The notes below the pieces were generated by a model that was not told where the DNA came from, ran no database searches, and saw only the letters and a program-made list of their open reading frames with translations. Made by a program: the position numbers and the translations under genes. A stretch of 64,000 nt of DNA from Nemophila menziesii (Eukaryota; Streptophyta; Magnoliopsida; Boraginales; Hydrophyllaceae): assembly GCA_029959085.1 (NCBI GenBank), contig JARWIR010000002.1, forward strand, positions 41,040,233 to 41,104,232. The letters are read 5' to 3'. Shown one piece after another: positions 1 to 11,101 of this stretch; position 1 is the stretch's first letter; each line of letters opens with the position of its first letter.

Positions 1-286
1 TCGCATTGTACTCTTAGTTAATTGCATTTTATAGTTTAATTATAATTTAGCTTAATTTCCTTTTTAATTGCATCTTTAGTTCATTAATATAAAATCCCAA
101 TACATATTTATTATCTTTTATTTATAGTTTCACACCTCATTCTAAAAAACTTACGAAAACACATCAAGAATTAACAATCATTATCCATGTGGAGCTTATA
201 ACTCTTTATACTTACTATTTATAACTTGCCGACGATATGTACACTTGCAGGTAGTAGCTCTCTTGACGTGCCGATTATTTTATCCA
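1..286 (+). mobile_element. 3' end of a Ty3-type LTR (copy 1 of LTR-3)
   Basis: This stretch matches 46516-46801 almost base for base, and that second copy is the end of a complete LTR beginning at 46042. The last part (GCCGACGATATGTACACTTG and on) resembles the ends of the LTRs at 13495-14085 and 23715-25200, which share an AACTTGC...GATCTGTGATACTTGCAG pattern. The LTR ends in CA at 286. The window edge cuts it, so its 5' part is not seen. Family assignment rests on similarity to the other LTRs here. Confidence 0.7.
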
Positions 287-315
287 CCTTGTAGGACTAC
301 ATATGTCCTCCAAGG
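287..315. repeat. Hairpin at the LTR/X border
   Basis: CCTTGTAGGAC (287-297) and GTCCTCCAAGG (305-315) form an inverted repeat with one mismatch around a 7-base loop, immediately after the LTR end. The second copy of this border, from 46802, keeps the hairpin with CCTTGGAGGAC as left arm and a one- to two-base loss in the right arm. Confidence 0.6.
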
Positions 316-567
316 ACTGGTCCATTTAATTGCCGTGGTGGGTGATAAAGTGTCGTAGGTCTATTCTATATATGGGTATTGACCATCATCCAAGATATAC
401 TCAACAAAGTCAAATAAAATGAAATTAAGAGAAAGAATTATAATTTTCTATGTTCTTCTTTATATGTTTGTTCAGTCTTATCATCGAATGATTATTATAT
501 ACTAATCGAGTTGTAATTCTTAATAAATATTTTATTAATGTACAACAAAAAAGTTAATTAGAACTCC

Positions 568-570
<3 letters not shown>

Positions 571-634
<64 letters not shown>
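571..634. repeat. (AT)32 microsatellite
   Basis: Uninterrupted AT dinucleotides. The equivalent place in the second X copy (about 47079-47093) has only a handful of repeats, so this tract changed length after duplication. Confidence 0.97.
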
Positions 635-636
<2 letters not shown>

Positions 637-2702
637 ATGTGATTAGTCTAAAAATTAAGATTTTACTTTGAAATTTATAAATGATAAGAGACAGAGGTAT
701 GTGTATATTGGAGAGGCCATGATCCCCCTAAATTTAGAAAAAGTAAAATTCCAGCCCTATAATAATTTTTTTGTAAAGAAATTACTATGAATCATGTTTC
801 CCTTAAATTTAGTAAACGTAAAATTCTACCCCTATAAATTTTTAAAAAACAATTCACTATGGTTTCCCTTTTGATATTTATAATATCTAATATCTAATTT
901 TAATTAGTTTTCAAATATTTAATACTTGATTCATGTATACTTTTTTTTTGGATTATAAATGTAAGGTCGTCTTTCTTTTTTTGTTTAACACCGTCTTCCT
1001 CGTACGATGAAAAAATGCATACTTTGAACCTAGTGAACAAGGCCAGTCGTGAAATGTGTCTACACCTCCTCTCGAAGCCACCTTCTTTCGAAGCTACCTC
1101 CATCATCGCCGTATATGAATGTTTATGTTAACCCCCCCTCTCTCTCTCTTTGATATTAAAGTGAATAAAGATAGTGATTTTTTTATTTAGCCGATAATTT
1201 ACTTAATTATAATATATTAATGGATATGTAACCAACTTCTATCGTCGACATTTTTATAAATAATTATGATAAATCAATTATAGTAACCACAAATCAAAAG
1301 TATCTATATGTATTGGATTTGGATAGTTTGAAATATACATATACTAGATATTACCCGTGCCTGAAGGCACTGCGAAAAATAAAAACCCGTGTAGGCTTGC
1401 ATCTTTCTTTTAATATTTGAATATTCAAACATAGTGATAAGTTCTTGTAGTGTTGCAATATGATTACATAACCCAAATAATTACTTGATAAAGCAGGGGT
1501 TGATATTTATCTTGTTAAACCACAGATATATTTATCTATCTTACTACAAATAGAGGGATTTGGTTTGATACACTCAATACATCAAAGACATTATGAGAGA
1601 GAAAAGGCATATGGATGTCATAAAAAAAGTCTTTCTTTTTGCCTGAAGCAATAACAACAGATCACGATTTGAATATTTATTTTAAGCTATATTAAATTAT
1701 TTGAAGTGTTGTTAACTCATTACATCTTAACCAAGATACATATAATATATAATCATTTTTAGAACTTAGCACAACGTTTTAGAGATGAATATGTGAAAAA
1801 GTCTATGTTATAGATGGTATACCCGATCATCAAATTTAGTAACCAGAAAAGTAAATGGGAGCAGAAAATTAAATAAATGTAATTTTTTTCTTAAATAGTC
1901 GATCAAGTTCATCCTCATTGTTATCTAAAGATTATTGACCATTTCCATACTTACTTATAAAAATAATTTGCTGCAGGCAACAACTGATATGATATTCAAT
2001 TGTAATTGTAGTTGCAGGTCTATACCTGAATTGTTTAATTTCGGCAATGATTTATTAATTTAATATATCTAATTATATGGTTATGGTTTTTTTAATCATA
2101 AGGGTAATTATTCTATATTTTAATAATTAGTGCTGTAGAAAAAATTTAAGAATTATATGTGGATGAGATAAAGAATTTGATCGTAGTAGCCCTACTTATA
2201 TTCCAATGAGGCAAAAGAGTGTTATTTCATAAACAAAGTAAATATTCTATTTTTGTAATAACTTTTTTGGTCAAGTTTATACACTTCGCAAAGGCAATAA
2301 AATATACGCATGTTACATTTTATTCAAGAAACAACTTAACATTTTTATAACCGAAAGATATGCCAGCCAATTCTATATAGTATATACCCATGTGTCTGAC
2401 TAAAATGTAATGTCATATGTGTCTTCTAAAGGCCGCCATAGTTTTGAGGTTAACCCATAAACGAAACACCAAAAATATAGAAAAATGATGTTCTTGAAAT
2501 ACTCGCAAGATATTTCACTAAAAGTGGCGCCTAAAATAATTGTGGGACCTGTATCAGAAAACTTATCATATTATTATATGAATTACGAAATATGGGACCG
2601 ACACCTGAATAGCAAGATAAGCCGCCATACACATACAATTTCAGAAAGAATATAATACACTAAGGTGCCAAGTATCGAGTCATGATCTAAAAAATGGATA
2701 TT

Positions 2703-2892
2703 AATCATCCAGTAGGTTCGAGTTGACATTTGGCGCAAATTTCACTATTTGTTGTAAAATTTGACTCAACATCTCCAAATACAGCGGACCCACAAAATAT
2801 AGCATGATAATGGCACCAGAAACACACACAATTGTCCCTCCAATTTTAGCTTGACCTTCTATTGTTAACATATTTGATCTTTGTGTACTGCA
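2703..2892 (-). pseudogene. WAT1-related (EamA) transporter fragment, copy 1
   Basis: The minus strand encodes a short stretch with the motif GQAKIGGTIVCVSGAIIMLY, which fits the last transmembrane region of plant WAT1/nodulin-21 (EamA) transporters, where GQAK is followed by a G-T-x-x-C-x-x-G-A helix and a KGP-like turn (here VGP). Family members are about 350-400 residues with ten membrane helices; only about 55 residues are recognisable here. No other WAT1 exons were recognised nearby. It is a decayed fragment in an X module, duplicated with it; see the copy at 49154-49378. Confidence 0.6.
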
Positions 2893-3244
2893 TATAAAGA
2901 TAGATATTATTTACAACTTTAAAAAAAATATAAGGACTATAATCAAATATATTGAGTAATGACCCATAATTACGGCTAATAGGAACATGAATATTGGAAT
3001 TACGGGTTGTATAGTTTGTATAGCCAATACCGATGATGATTTTAAACTTTTCCTAAGTAAACACTAAAGAATTGAAGTACAAAATTACCTTGTTAATCCA
3101 AGAAAGAAGAAATATAATAAGAAGCGTTTATTTATTGAATTTCTCCAAATAACCTGAAATAGACATTCTCTTTTTAATACAATTTACAATTTGATGTCTA
3201 AGTAATAAATATGACCATCAATTCTTTTTAGACTTATTCACGGG

Positions 3245-3700
3245 TACTTATCTTACGCAAAAATTGCATGATAAATTCCTATTTTAGGCAAATAATGTAC
3301 TATATGTCTCTACATTACGCAAAGACTGTACCAGGTACCTATACTATGCTAAAATTGCATGATAAGTCCCTTTGTTATGCAAAAACCACACCAGTTCTCT
3401 ATACTATGCAAAACAATGCACGATAAGTCCTCATTTTTTGTAAAACAATTACAGTTTTGCATAATATATGGGGACTGTAACTTCTCAATAGTATAGGGAA
3501 CTACATTGCAACTTTTGCGTAAAATAGGGGCGCATAGTGCAGTTTTTGCATAGATACTATAGGGACCTGCATTGTAATTTTTACATAATATAAGATCGCA
3601 TAACATAGTTTACGGTATCTATAGTGTGCTTTTTGCATAATATAGAGCATACCGTGCACTTTCTGCATATTATAGGAACATGTAGTGAAAAAATCTTCAA
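3245..3700. repeat. Degenerate TTTTGCATAATATAGGGACC motif array (X copy 1)
   Basis: About a dozen degenerate units alternate in orientation: units like ATTGCATGATAAGTCCCTAT on one side and TTTTGCATAATATAGGGAC on the other. The unit spacing is roughly 30-40 bases. The array folds on itself because the two orientations are complementary. Several open frames cross it on both strands but they only reflect the repeat. A related array is found in every T1 and T2 module. Confidence 0.75.
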
Positions 3701-3717
3701 AATGGGTAGTACAAACC

Positions 3718-3905
3718 TGTTTTACTTTAACTTCACCATTAGAACCAGTTGTTTTCTGAAACACAACTTCTTGAGATTTTCTCGTAGATTCCATTTCCAA
3801 TTCAAAGTAATTAGCTTCCATTTAGTCCAATAATTTCTTGTCTAAATATGAGCCCAATTGATGCATGACAGTTTTCTTAAACCTTGTTCCCAACCCTCTC
3901 TGTTT
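3718..3905 (-). pseudogene. Unassigned conserved exon-like block, X copy 1
   Basis: On the minus strand a block reads through HQLGSYLDKKLLD and MEANYFELEMEST and ends in GEVKVKQ followed directly by a GT splice-donor-like site. The second copy at 50169-50335 is open over the same stretch but lacks the ELEMEST insertion, so one copy gained or lost a short in-frame segment. The codons, the charged composition and the donor site suggest a real exon of a captured gene. I do not recognise the family. It lies upstream (in minus-strand sense) of the WAT1-like fragment, but nothing shows they came from one gene. Confidence 0.4.
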
Positions 3906-6900
3906 TTATTTGAGATTAACTAACAAAGCAGTTCGTGTATAATAGCCACTGTCCACCCGTGAGTACATCTTCATAAGGTGAAATGTATGGAAAATTCTGA
4001 CATTCCTCAGCCCAAATTAGTCCCTGAACTATTTATTTTTTACTGATTTACTCCTCAAACGTCTTTACCATATGACACTTAAAAATTTGACATAACAGGG
4101 ACCAACTAAGGGGACAAAAATGAAGGCCGAGGACCATTTGCTAGTATGGACTATATTTCGAGAACCAAAAAAGAAATTACTCTTTATAAATTGAGTTTTT
4201 TTACATGGATTGCACCTAAAAATCCTCAAGAAGCTCCGCAGCTAAATTTACCTGAGAAGATGAAATTATTTTAATATAGGGACCAACTAGCAATTTTAAA
4301 AAAATATTAAAAGCATGGGAGATATTTTAGTCAGGTATTATATATTACCTTTGCGATTTCTTGAGGCATCCATGGTGCTAAAACACCGGGGCAAATATAA
4401 ATGAGCACACATGATAATTTAGCCTATAAACGGAAACATTAACTTAAAATGTGCGTGAGAATGAAAACAATTACCCGTGGCTTAATTCTCAATTCATATC
4501 ACACAAAAACTCGACATGAAAATGATAGAACAAAATAAAAATGCTCACCTTAATCTGAATATGTTGCAAATATATCTCCAATCACACAATAATCTCTATT
4601 CTTACAAAAATAAGCGAATAAACCAATAGTTCAAACATTAATCTTACCTTCAAACATTAATCTAAACTAAATTTCTAGTATCTGAAAAAGCATGTCGTAC
4701 AAACCATTCCAGAATTTAGTATAATCTTGTTGTAATTCTTTTTTTTTACTCTTTATACCGTAGAATGTATGAGAAGTGCACCTTGGTGTCTATTCAGATT
4801 TGTCTTTCCAAAATTGTTAACTGGAATAAACATTTTCCAATATTAGAGCAAACTAAAAAGAACGTTATGGGTTGTAAACAAAAAATAAATTTAAATATTT
4901 GATAATTGTAGAAAAAATCCTTTTAAAATTAACTTTTTCTGAAACAATTGAATACATCTGGACCTTGAACCCAATTCAAAATGTTAAGAATTTTTATTCA
5001 CTTAATTGGAAATGTAAACAGTCTCGGGTAAGCTAATTTCGATAGAGTTTCCTTCAAGAAATGTAAATGGTGGATGTGAGAATAATGTCAATTGTACAGT
5101 TTGTATAAAAATATCATAATTATACCTGAATTTTGGGTCTTCTATTGTTGTTGATGGTGTAGCCAAGCTCGGTTAATGATGGTGCAGTGTAAGACCAAAT
5201 TGCTCTCTCCATCAGTTGAGCCAAATGGATATTTACTGCAAAATAATTAACAAAATGCAGTGTATAACCAAATTTCTCACTCCACTCCACGATCATAAGA
5301 AATTGTAAAAGTGTAAGACCTTAATTTGGGTTCTTCTATTGCAAAATAATTTACTGTAAGACAATTAAAAAAATAAAATTGCTCACTCTATCTGTAAAAA
5401 AAAAAATTAAAAAATACAGTATAACACCAAATTGCTCACTCTATTGGTAAAAAACTATTCTTAGCGCATCACTTCAAAGGTAAAAGGCTTCAAACACACA
5501 TCACTCTTCTCCTTAAAATTATATAAGTGATGAGATTAGGTTAAATTAAATTAGAGTTTCAATGGTAAAAATTAATTTTTTTACCTTTTCTGGGTTCTTT
5601 GATTGTTGATAGTACCCTGAATAACAACGGTTTTCTTGAGAGCAGTTTGGTGAGAAGGTGACTGTTGATATGTTTGTGGAACTAAAATGGCGCTTTGAGC
5701 CCACCATTTCATCTCTCTTTAATTAATTTTTTTCCTCTCGATTTGAGATTTTTGATCCCTAGTAGGGGTTTTCTTGTAGTAGGAGAGCGGCTTGGTGAAA
5801 AGGCGAGTGAAGAGATGGCCTATCCTAGCCAAGCCGGGTTGTGAAGATGGTAGAGAATGGTGGAGAATGCTTCTTCGAATTGGTGATGGGGGCTTTTCGT
5901 TTGCAAGAGAGCTAGTGGTGGAAACGAGCGTGAGTGAATATGATGAAAACTCTGATCTTCTAGTGAAAGTTAGATCTACAACGATCTAGAACCCTTTTTA
6001 AGATGTTGTAAGGCTGAGAACTCCGATTTTCCATGGCTGGATCCTTATTACACAATCAAAACTCTGTTAGATCTATGACAATAATAAACATAGTCGTCGG
6101 AGGGTATAACCCGTATTGACGAGGGTATGACCCGTATCTTAGCCACCATGAAACACCATTTCTGATTGTTAGGGTGGGGTGGAGAGAGGGGAGAGTATAG
6201 AGAGTGATTTGAGATATGTAGGTTAGAAATATGACATATGTGTATTTATTGTGTGCTTTAGTATGTATAGTGAGTAAAAAACCGTTGTAAGTAAAATGTG
6301 TAGTGGGAAATAATGTGATAGTGTTAAATATTATATTTGACCTTTAATAATAACAATAGGTTGGATGAGGGTGATTCGGTCTTGAAGGGAGAGGTTTCAA
6401 GGCCCGTTGGGTGAAAATCTCTAGATAATTAAGATTCTTTAAAAACTCGATCCGAGTTGATGAAATTCTATAGTTGTACCATGTACAAACCCTACACCCA
6501 CAACCCCAACTCCTAAAGATCCAGACATCGCTATTCTCGATTGCAACCCAAACTGAAAAAATAATCACAAACAAAAATACAAATTAAATAATGATTATAG
6601 CTAGGTCGATATTCAAATGAGCAAGCACTTATTACTATTTCTTCTAACTTTAGGTCAATACTATATTTTCATACTAAATTGAGTAAATACCCCTGATTCC
6701 CTGTACTTTTTCTTAATCGTTAGCTTACCCCTTATTTTATATAAAGTGTAAATTTATCCCTTATTCTTTCAAAATGTGTTTGTCTGCCCCTTATGGACGG
6801 ATTCCGTCCATTACCTCTGATAAGTTAGGGCGCGACGCATGTGCGTTACTTTAATTATTTTTTATTATTATAAACATTTTAAATCATTTAAAATGATTAA

Positions 6901-7138
6901 ACTTTTAATTTTTTGATAAAAACAAAAAGAAATCGTCTTCTTCACACTCATATTAGGAAAAACTAAAAAGAAATCTCTTCTACTGCTGCCACCACCTGAA
7001 GCCAAAGTTCGTCCCATAAGTAAACTGGTGGCCACCCAAAAAAAAATCTCACTGTAGTTGACCATTGACTACCAAAATTGACCAACATTGCCCGTCGAAG
7101 TTGACTAATAAGCAACCGTGGTGGTGATAAAATACATA

Positions 7139-7393
7139 CTCCCCCGTCCCAATTACAATATCCACCTAGCTTTTCAAAAAGATTAAGAAAACGAATAATT
7201 ACATACACCTTTACAGAATTACTCCTCATAAAGTGTCTTAATATTTTAAATATGTATTGGAAGTATAATTTTTAATTTTTAATAAGAGTAATAACGAAAA
7301 TAGTTGGAAAAAAGTGTTTTGATATTCTAAATGGACAATATTTTTAGGACACCATATTTAGTAAGTGGACATTATTTTTAGGATGGATAGAAT
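7139..7393. mobile_element. Stowaway-like (Tc1/mariner) MITE remnant, copy A
   Basis: The left end after a TA reads CTCCCCCGTCCCAA, close to the plant Stowaway terminus CTCCCTCCGTCCC, and the right end reads GGATGGATAGAATA, a decayed inverse of it. About 255 bp long, no coding capacity. The same element sits at the same place in the other T1 and T2 modules, best preserved at the left end in B (CTCCCTCCGTCC at 18734), so it inserted before T1 and T2 split. Confidence 0.65.
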
Positions 7394-7494
7394 AATTGTT
7401 TTGTATTATTATTTTTTATATAAATACATTTTAATCAAAAAAATTAAAATAAAATAAAAATTATTTGCTTAGCCTGATTTTAGAATACATTGTA

Positions 7495-7795
7495 TGGAAG
7501 GAGAAGCGCATGTAAACATATACATATTAGATAGGAAGAGACAAGAACCACAAGAGGAGATAACCATCTTCTCTGAAAAGTTTTAAATAATTCAAGGTAT
7601 CAAACAGGTGTCGGCAGTCAGATGAAGGCTCGGACCATGGATCACGCAGATCAAGAAGCTGGCAACGGAAGTTGGTCTGGTTTGTTTTAAACATATTCCG
7701 CAATGCTTTAATGGTTGAGCAGACATTCTAGCAAAAGAGGCCAGGGACATGGCATCGAGGGAACAAGATTCATTGACAAATGTGGTATGTTAATT
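7495..7795 (+). pseudogene. RNase H-like domain fragment (LINE or RVT_3 type), copy A
   Basis: Reads EEITIFSEK at the position where other copies have ITIFSDNLEIIQGI, then W-x-T-Q-I-K-K-L, GLVCFKHIPQCF, then DILAKEA and a short tail to a TAG after CQFS. This is the C-terminal half of the RNase H fold found at the end of plant LINE proteins and in plant RVT_3 proteins: a strand with the SD aspartate, the helix, and the AD-x-LAK-x-A helix. The N-terminal half with the first catalytic residues is absent. Copy A has a stop after FSEKF and loses the GRAD motif (GW-like change to a stop), so it is not functional. Differs from the LINE at 42511-44524. Confidence 0.65.
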
Positions 7796-8019
7796 TTCCT
7801 AACTAGGAATAGGCTAATTTTCGATGTAGTTATCTGAAATTTCTTAGGCATAAAAAAATACGTTGGGCCTAGAACTATCCCAATAAAAGAGAAAATTACC
7901 TTTAGAAGCCCAAAAATCAAAAATTTCTTTAGAAAATCCTAACTAAAAAATCATTCTAACAAAGGCCTAAGTTTGATTTTTTAGTTAGATTTTTTACCCT
8001 TATTCGTCTATTCAGTTTT

Positions 8020-8112
8020 TTATTGGTACATACCAACATTTTTAATTTTGGTATAGACCAATATTTATTTGTTTGGAACGTACCAATTTCCTGGTTTTGG
8101 TATGTACCAAAT
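8020..8112. repeat. Cluster of GGTAYRTACC-type palindromes, copy A
   Basis: Within about 90 bases lie TTGGTACATACCAA, TTGGTATAGACCAA, AACGTACCAATTT and TTTGGTATGTACCAAA. The cluster recurs in copies C (25705-25790 and 33685-33775) and E (54445-54535). Confidence 0.6.
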
Positions 8113-8329
8113 GCTATTTATGTTTGTTTTTACGTTTCAGGGTCCTTAATAGTATTTTTCTAGACATATGGAGGGCTTTTTGTTATGCCCAAAGTTAATG
8201 TCCGGATATATATAGAAAACCAATCGAAGATCGTGTCAAGATTCATTTATTCGGATGCGCTAAACAAAGTTTTTCCCGCAAAAAAACAACACAAATATAT
8301 TCACGATATCTTTTTTCATGATAAGAACG

Positions 8330-8432
8330 AATTGATACATTCCAAACACATCACTTCAGTACATTCCAAACACATTAATTTGGTACATTCCAAACACATC
8401 TACATTCTAAACACATCAATTTGATATATTCC
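8330..8432. repeat. 24-bp tandem repeat, copy A
   Basis: Unit ACATTCCAAACACATCA plus 7 variable bases, about four copies. Because 24 is a multiple of three, the plus strand reads a repeated VHSKHINL octapeptide in a 79-codon frame opening at 8185; no family is recognised and the frame is shorter in other copies, so coding is doubtful. Confidence 0.8.
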
Positions 8433-8839
8433 AAACAGATCTAAATCTAGATAAAAAAAACAAAACAAATAGAAATATTTTTACAAAAAATATTGGAATA
8501 AAAAAAACAGAAACCAGAATAAAAAAAATTAAAGCACATCTCTTCTCACGCGCTTGGACTATTAAAATCGGAAGGGGTGGAGACGGGATATAATTAAACC
8601 TGATGGGTGGAGATGGTATCTATTCAAATCGGTATCGGGTGTGGACCCGTGTTTAGATTTTTTTGTCCTTTTTTGTTGTCGAAGAATGAATCCATCATAT
8701 TTGAAAGTCATGAAGTACAATTGGCCTTGTGCAGAAATGAATCCATCATATTGAAAAGTCACTAAGGGAAATTGGTCTCGTGTAACCTTTATAGCCATGA
8801 AATGAATGATTTGGAAAATTGCGAATTTAGTAATACGTT

Positions 8840-9190
8840 GTGAGCCATGGTGTACCAGGAGAGTTTACTTTCTCGTACTGGGCTTCAACGCAAAGATCCA
8901 GTGTGACGCCGGCGAATAACATATCTTCGTCAGATCTGGAGATTGGTGCGGTTCCGGCGAGAGACTAGGCAAATAACGGCCGAGGAGTACCTAACCCTAT
9001 GCCTCGTGAGAGATTGATCGGAGAAGGAGTACAACATCGGGTGAGTGAGGGAAGGATGCTTTCCAGGCGGCGATGGTGTCAAGAGCGGCGGTGATGCGCT
9101 GGAAATGGTGAGGGGGTGGGTTTCTCATGCTTGCATCGCGTTGGAGATAAAGTGAGAGAAAAGACTTTGGAGAGGTCTGATAAAAAACAA
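8840..9190. other. GC-richer block in T1-A
   Basis: This is the only clearly GC-richer block of the module, with CGGCG and GGCGG runs, and could be an old 5' exon or promoter of a captured gene; a 66-codon minus-strand frame (8997-9197) crosses it without any recognised domain. It is present in copy E (55230-55620) and deleted in both halves of copy C, where the sequence jumps from GGGGTGGAGA straight to GGTCTGAT. Confidence 0.4.
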
Positions 9191-9739
9191 ATCCCACTAG
9201 GTTTTTTATTAGCTTTTTCTTTTTACTAGTAGTAGCAATAGTATTGGTATTGGGGACTTTTTGGTATTTTTTATTGTTTCTAATTAGGATTTAATTGATT
9301 AGTTAAGTGAGAATTTTGTGAGTATTGTAAATATTATATGGACCTTTATAAATAATTGCTCACAATAAAAAATCAGGTTATTGTTCGACGAATGGAGGAG
9401 GCCTTGTCCAAAAAAAATTGGGCTGAGAAGGTTTACCCAACAAAAAAGAAAAAAGAAAAAAGAAAAATGAAATAAGAAATAAAAAAGATATATATTTTAT
9501 TAATATTTAAAATTCAACTCGTCATTTAATTGCCCTAACTTAAACGCTTAATTCTCTTACTTTACATCTAAATCATCAAGTGGCGCCTCCGCCGTCAAAT
9601 ACTCTACGGCTCAAGTTGGGATTAGCGTAGTGTCTTTTCCAGAGAACCAACTAGTTCATCATATATGCACTGGCATGACCCCCACATGTAGCCACAGCTT
9701 CTCCGTCCCTCCTTATAGGTAATTCTAATTAATAAATCA

Positions 9740-9965
9740 ATATTTTTGCAATATATGGATTATTTTGCCTAATATAGGGACCTATATTGTAATGAGTTCA
9801 ATTTTTTTTGTCGTTTTACATATTATAGGGACTTATTATATAATTAGTTCAAAATATAGGTTATTTTGCATTATAGGACCTATAAATCAAAAAATATAGG
9901 AACCTATGATGAAATTTTGTAAAATATATAGATTTGTATGGTAATAAACTTACACTGCCACTGAA
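9740..9965. repeat. TATAGGGACCTAT motif array, copy A
   Basis: Successive units such as TAATATAGGGACCTATATTG, TATTATAGGGACTTATTATA and TAGGAACCTATGATG separated by TTTTGCA-type words. Similar in wording to the arrays in the X modules and the same as those in every other T1 and T2 module. Confidence 0.75.
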
Positions 9966-10496
9966 CCCCCTTGGTCTCCCAACAAAAACTCTCTACTAAG
10001 CTCATGTATGTTAATAGTTTTTTTAATTGACTTAAGTTAAGAATAATGATTTAGTATCATCTTCCACTATCTTTCACCAACTCAGTGAAGAAGGTGAGGT
10101 TTCTCAGCACACTAAGCGTATTTTCTATGTTATACTATTGTGCGTGTATAAGTATAAAATCTAAATAGAAACATATTAAATATAAACATAAGCGTATATA
10201 AGTATAAAATCTAGATTAAATCTAATTGATCATTAATTTTACATATTTATTAAATTAGAAAAAATATTAACATAGATTTGATGCTTTTAACATTTTATAT
10301 TCTGCATAGGTCCATCTACACAGGTCAAGAATAAGGTCAATGGCCATGTCATTTCAATTTGCCATCAACAATACAAAGTATGATGGTAAGATTTAGTAAT
10401 TGATCTTGTTATACAAGAAATGTTTTTCCTGTATATACTTATTATGTAATACATGAAAGAAAGTTTGATGTACTTTATTCTTGGTATTTTTAATAG

Positions 10497-10854
10497 GTCA
10501 CTATTCAGTCTGTGAAAATATACAAAGAATGTTTGAAAAACCAAGTTGCGTCAACAACGAAATGCAGTTGATGGATGCATGGAGTATCTACCCGGAATTA
10601 CTCCTTTCCCAGCTGATCCATCCGTCATTATTTGTGCGGCTTGTGGTTGTCACCGTAACTTCCACCGTAAGGAAGAGATGCTCATTCCTCCACTAGCTCG
10701 TGTCGAAATTGTAAGTCCACCAGTTGATGGTGAGCAATTATTAGTGAATGAAAATATTGTAATCTTCACTGAAAGGACTGACCAAATTCTTATATGTAAA
10801 AGAGAGAAAATGAGAAACGTGAAACCAAAAAGTCAAAAGAAGAACAAGAATTGA
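10497..10854 (+). pseudogene. ZF-HD dimerisation-domain exon fused to an AAA-ATPase tail, copy A
   Basis: After a TTTTTAATAG splice-acceptor-like site, an exon-like block carries the ZF-HD/mini-zinc-finger core: NAVDGCMEYLPG and CAACGCHRNFHRKEE, with the cysteines and histidines of that plant-specific DNA-binding-protein dimerisation finger. From 10546 the frame stays open for 102 codons and passes from the finger directly into GEQLLVNENIVI and a lysine-rich end, a diverged copy of the BCS1-like AAA-ATPase C-terminus found 0.6 kb downstream. The start of the finger (KECLKNH in copy C) lies in another frame here, so the domain is broken at its N-terminus. There is no homeodomain. Whether it is transcribed is unknown; decay suggests a pseudogene. 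Confidence 0.75.
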
Positions 10855-11101
10855 TGTTTAGAATATAGATTGAGTAAATAAAAAAGCAATTTTATGGTGT
10901 AATATTATTTTGCAAAGTATTTGTTGCTTTATTATTTTAATTTAAATTATGCTAGAACAGATGTTGTAATAACAAACAATAATTGAAGTTTTGGAAAAAA
11001 AAGAATAATTGAAGTAATACCTTTTAAATAGTATCCGTTCTTATCCATCATCTTCTTTGCTCATGCTTGATCGAGCTTTAATGCCAGGCACATGATAACT
11101 A

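Larger units (their letters stand above)
287..5949. repeat. X module, copy 1
   Basis: The whole stretch is repeated, in the same order and orientation, at 46802-52407, with small indels only. It holds an (AT)n tract, an antisense WAT1-like fragment, a TATAGGGACC/TTTTGCAT motif array and at least one unassigned antisense exon-like block. From 316 to about 2700 it is AT-rich with no convincing coding sequence. From 3906 to 5640 a possible antisense exon lies near 4350-4430 (open in the second copy, reading APWIPQEV) next to splice-like GT, but nothing is recognised. From 5640 to 5949 base composition rises in G and a 65-codon plus-strand reading frame starts at 5792; it is broken in the second copy and is probably chance. 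Confidence 0.85.

Noticed and set aside
900..1106. 68-codon minus-strand frame
   Set aside because: In copy 2 the corresponding region has different breaks and only a plus-strand frame (47385-47585) is open; no family is recognised.
3245..3700. CRISPR-like array of short repeats
   Set aside because: Units alternate in orientation, are degenerate and lack unique equal-length spacers; the surroundings are plant retroelements and eukaryotic gene fragments.
5769..5780. TTTTCTTGTAGT as a possible CACTA transposon terminus (also at 52126)
   Set aside because: It ends in GTAGTA rather than GTAGTG, has no matching inverse CACTACAAGAAAA within the module and no 3-bp duplication.
6344..6574. 76-codon minus-strand frame in the T1 leader
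   Set aside because: Broken or shortened in the other five modules (22568-22756 is a shorter relative), with no recognisable motif.
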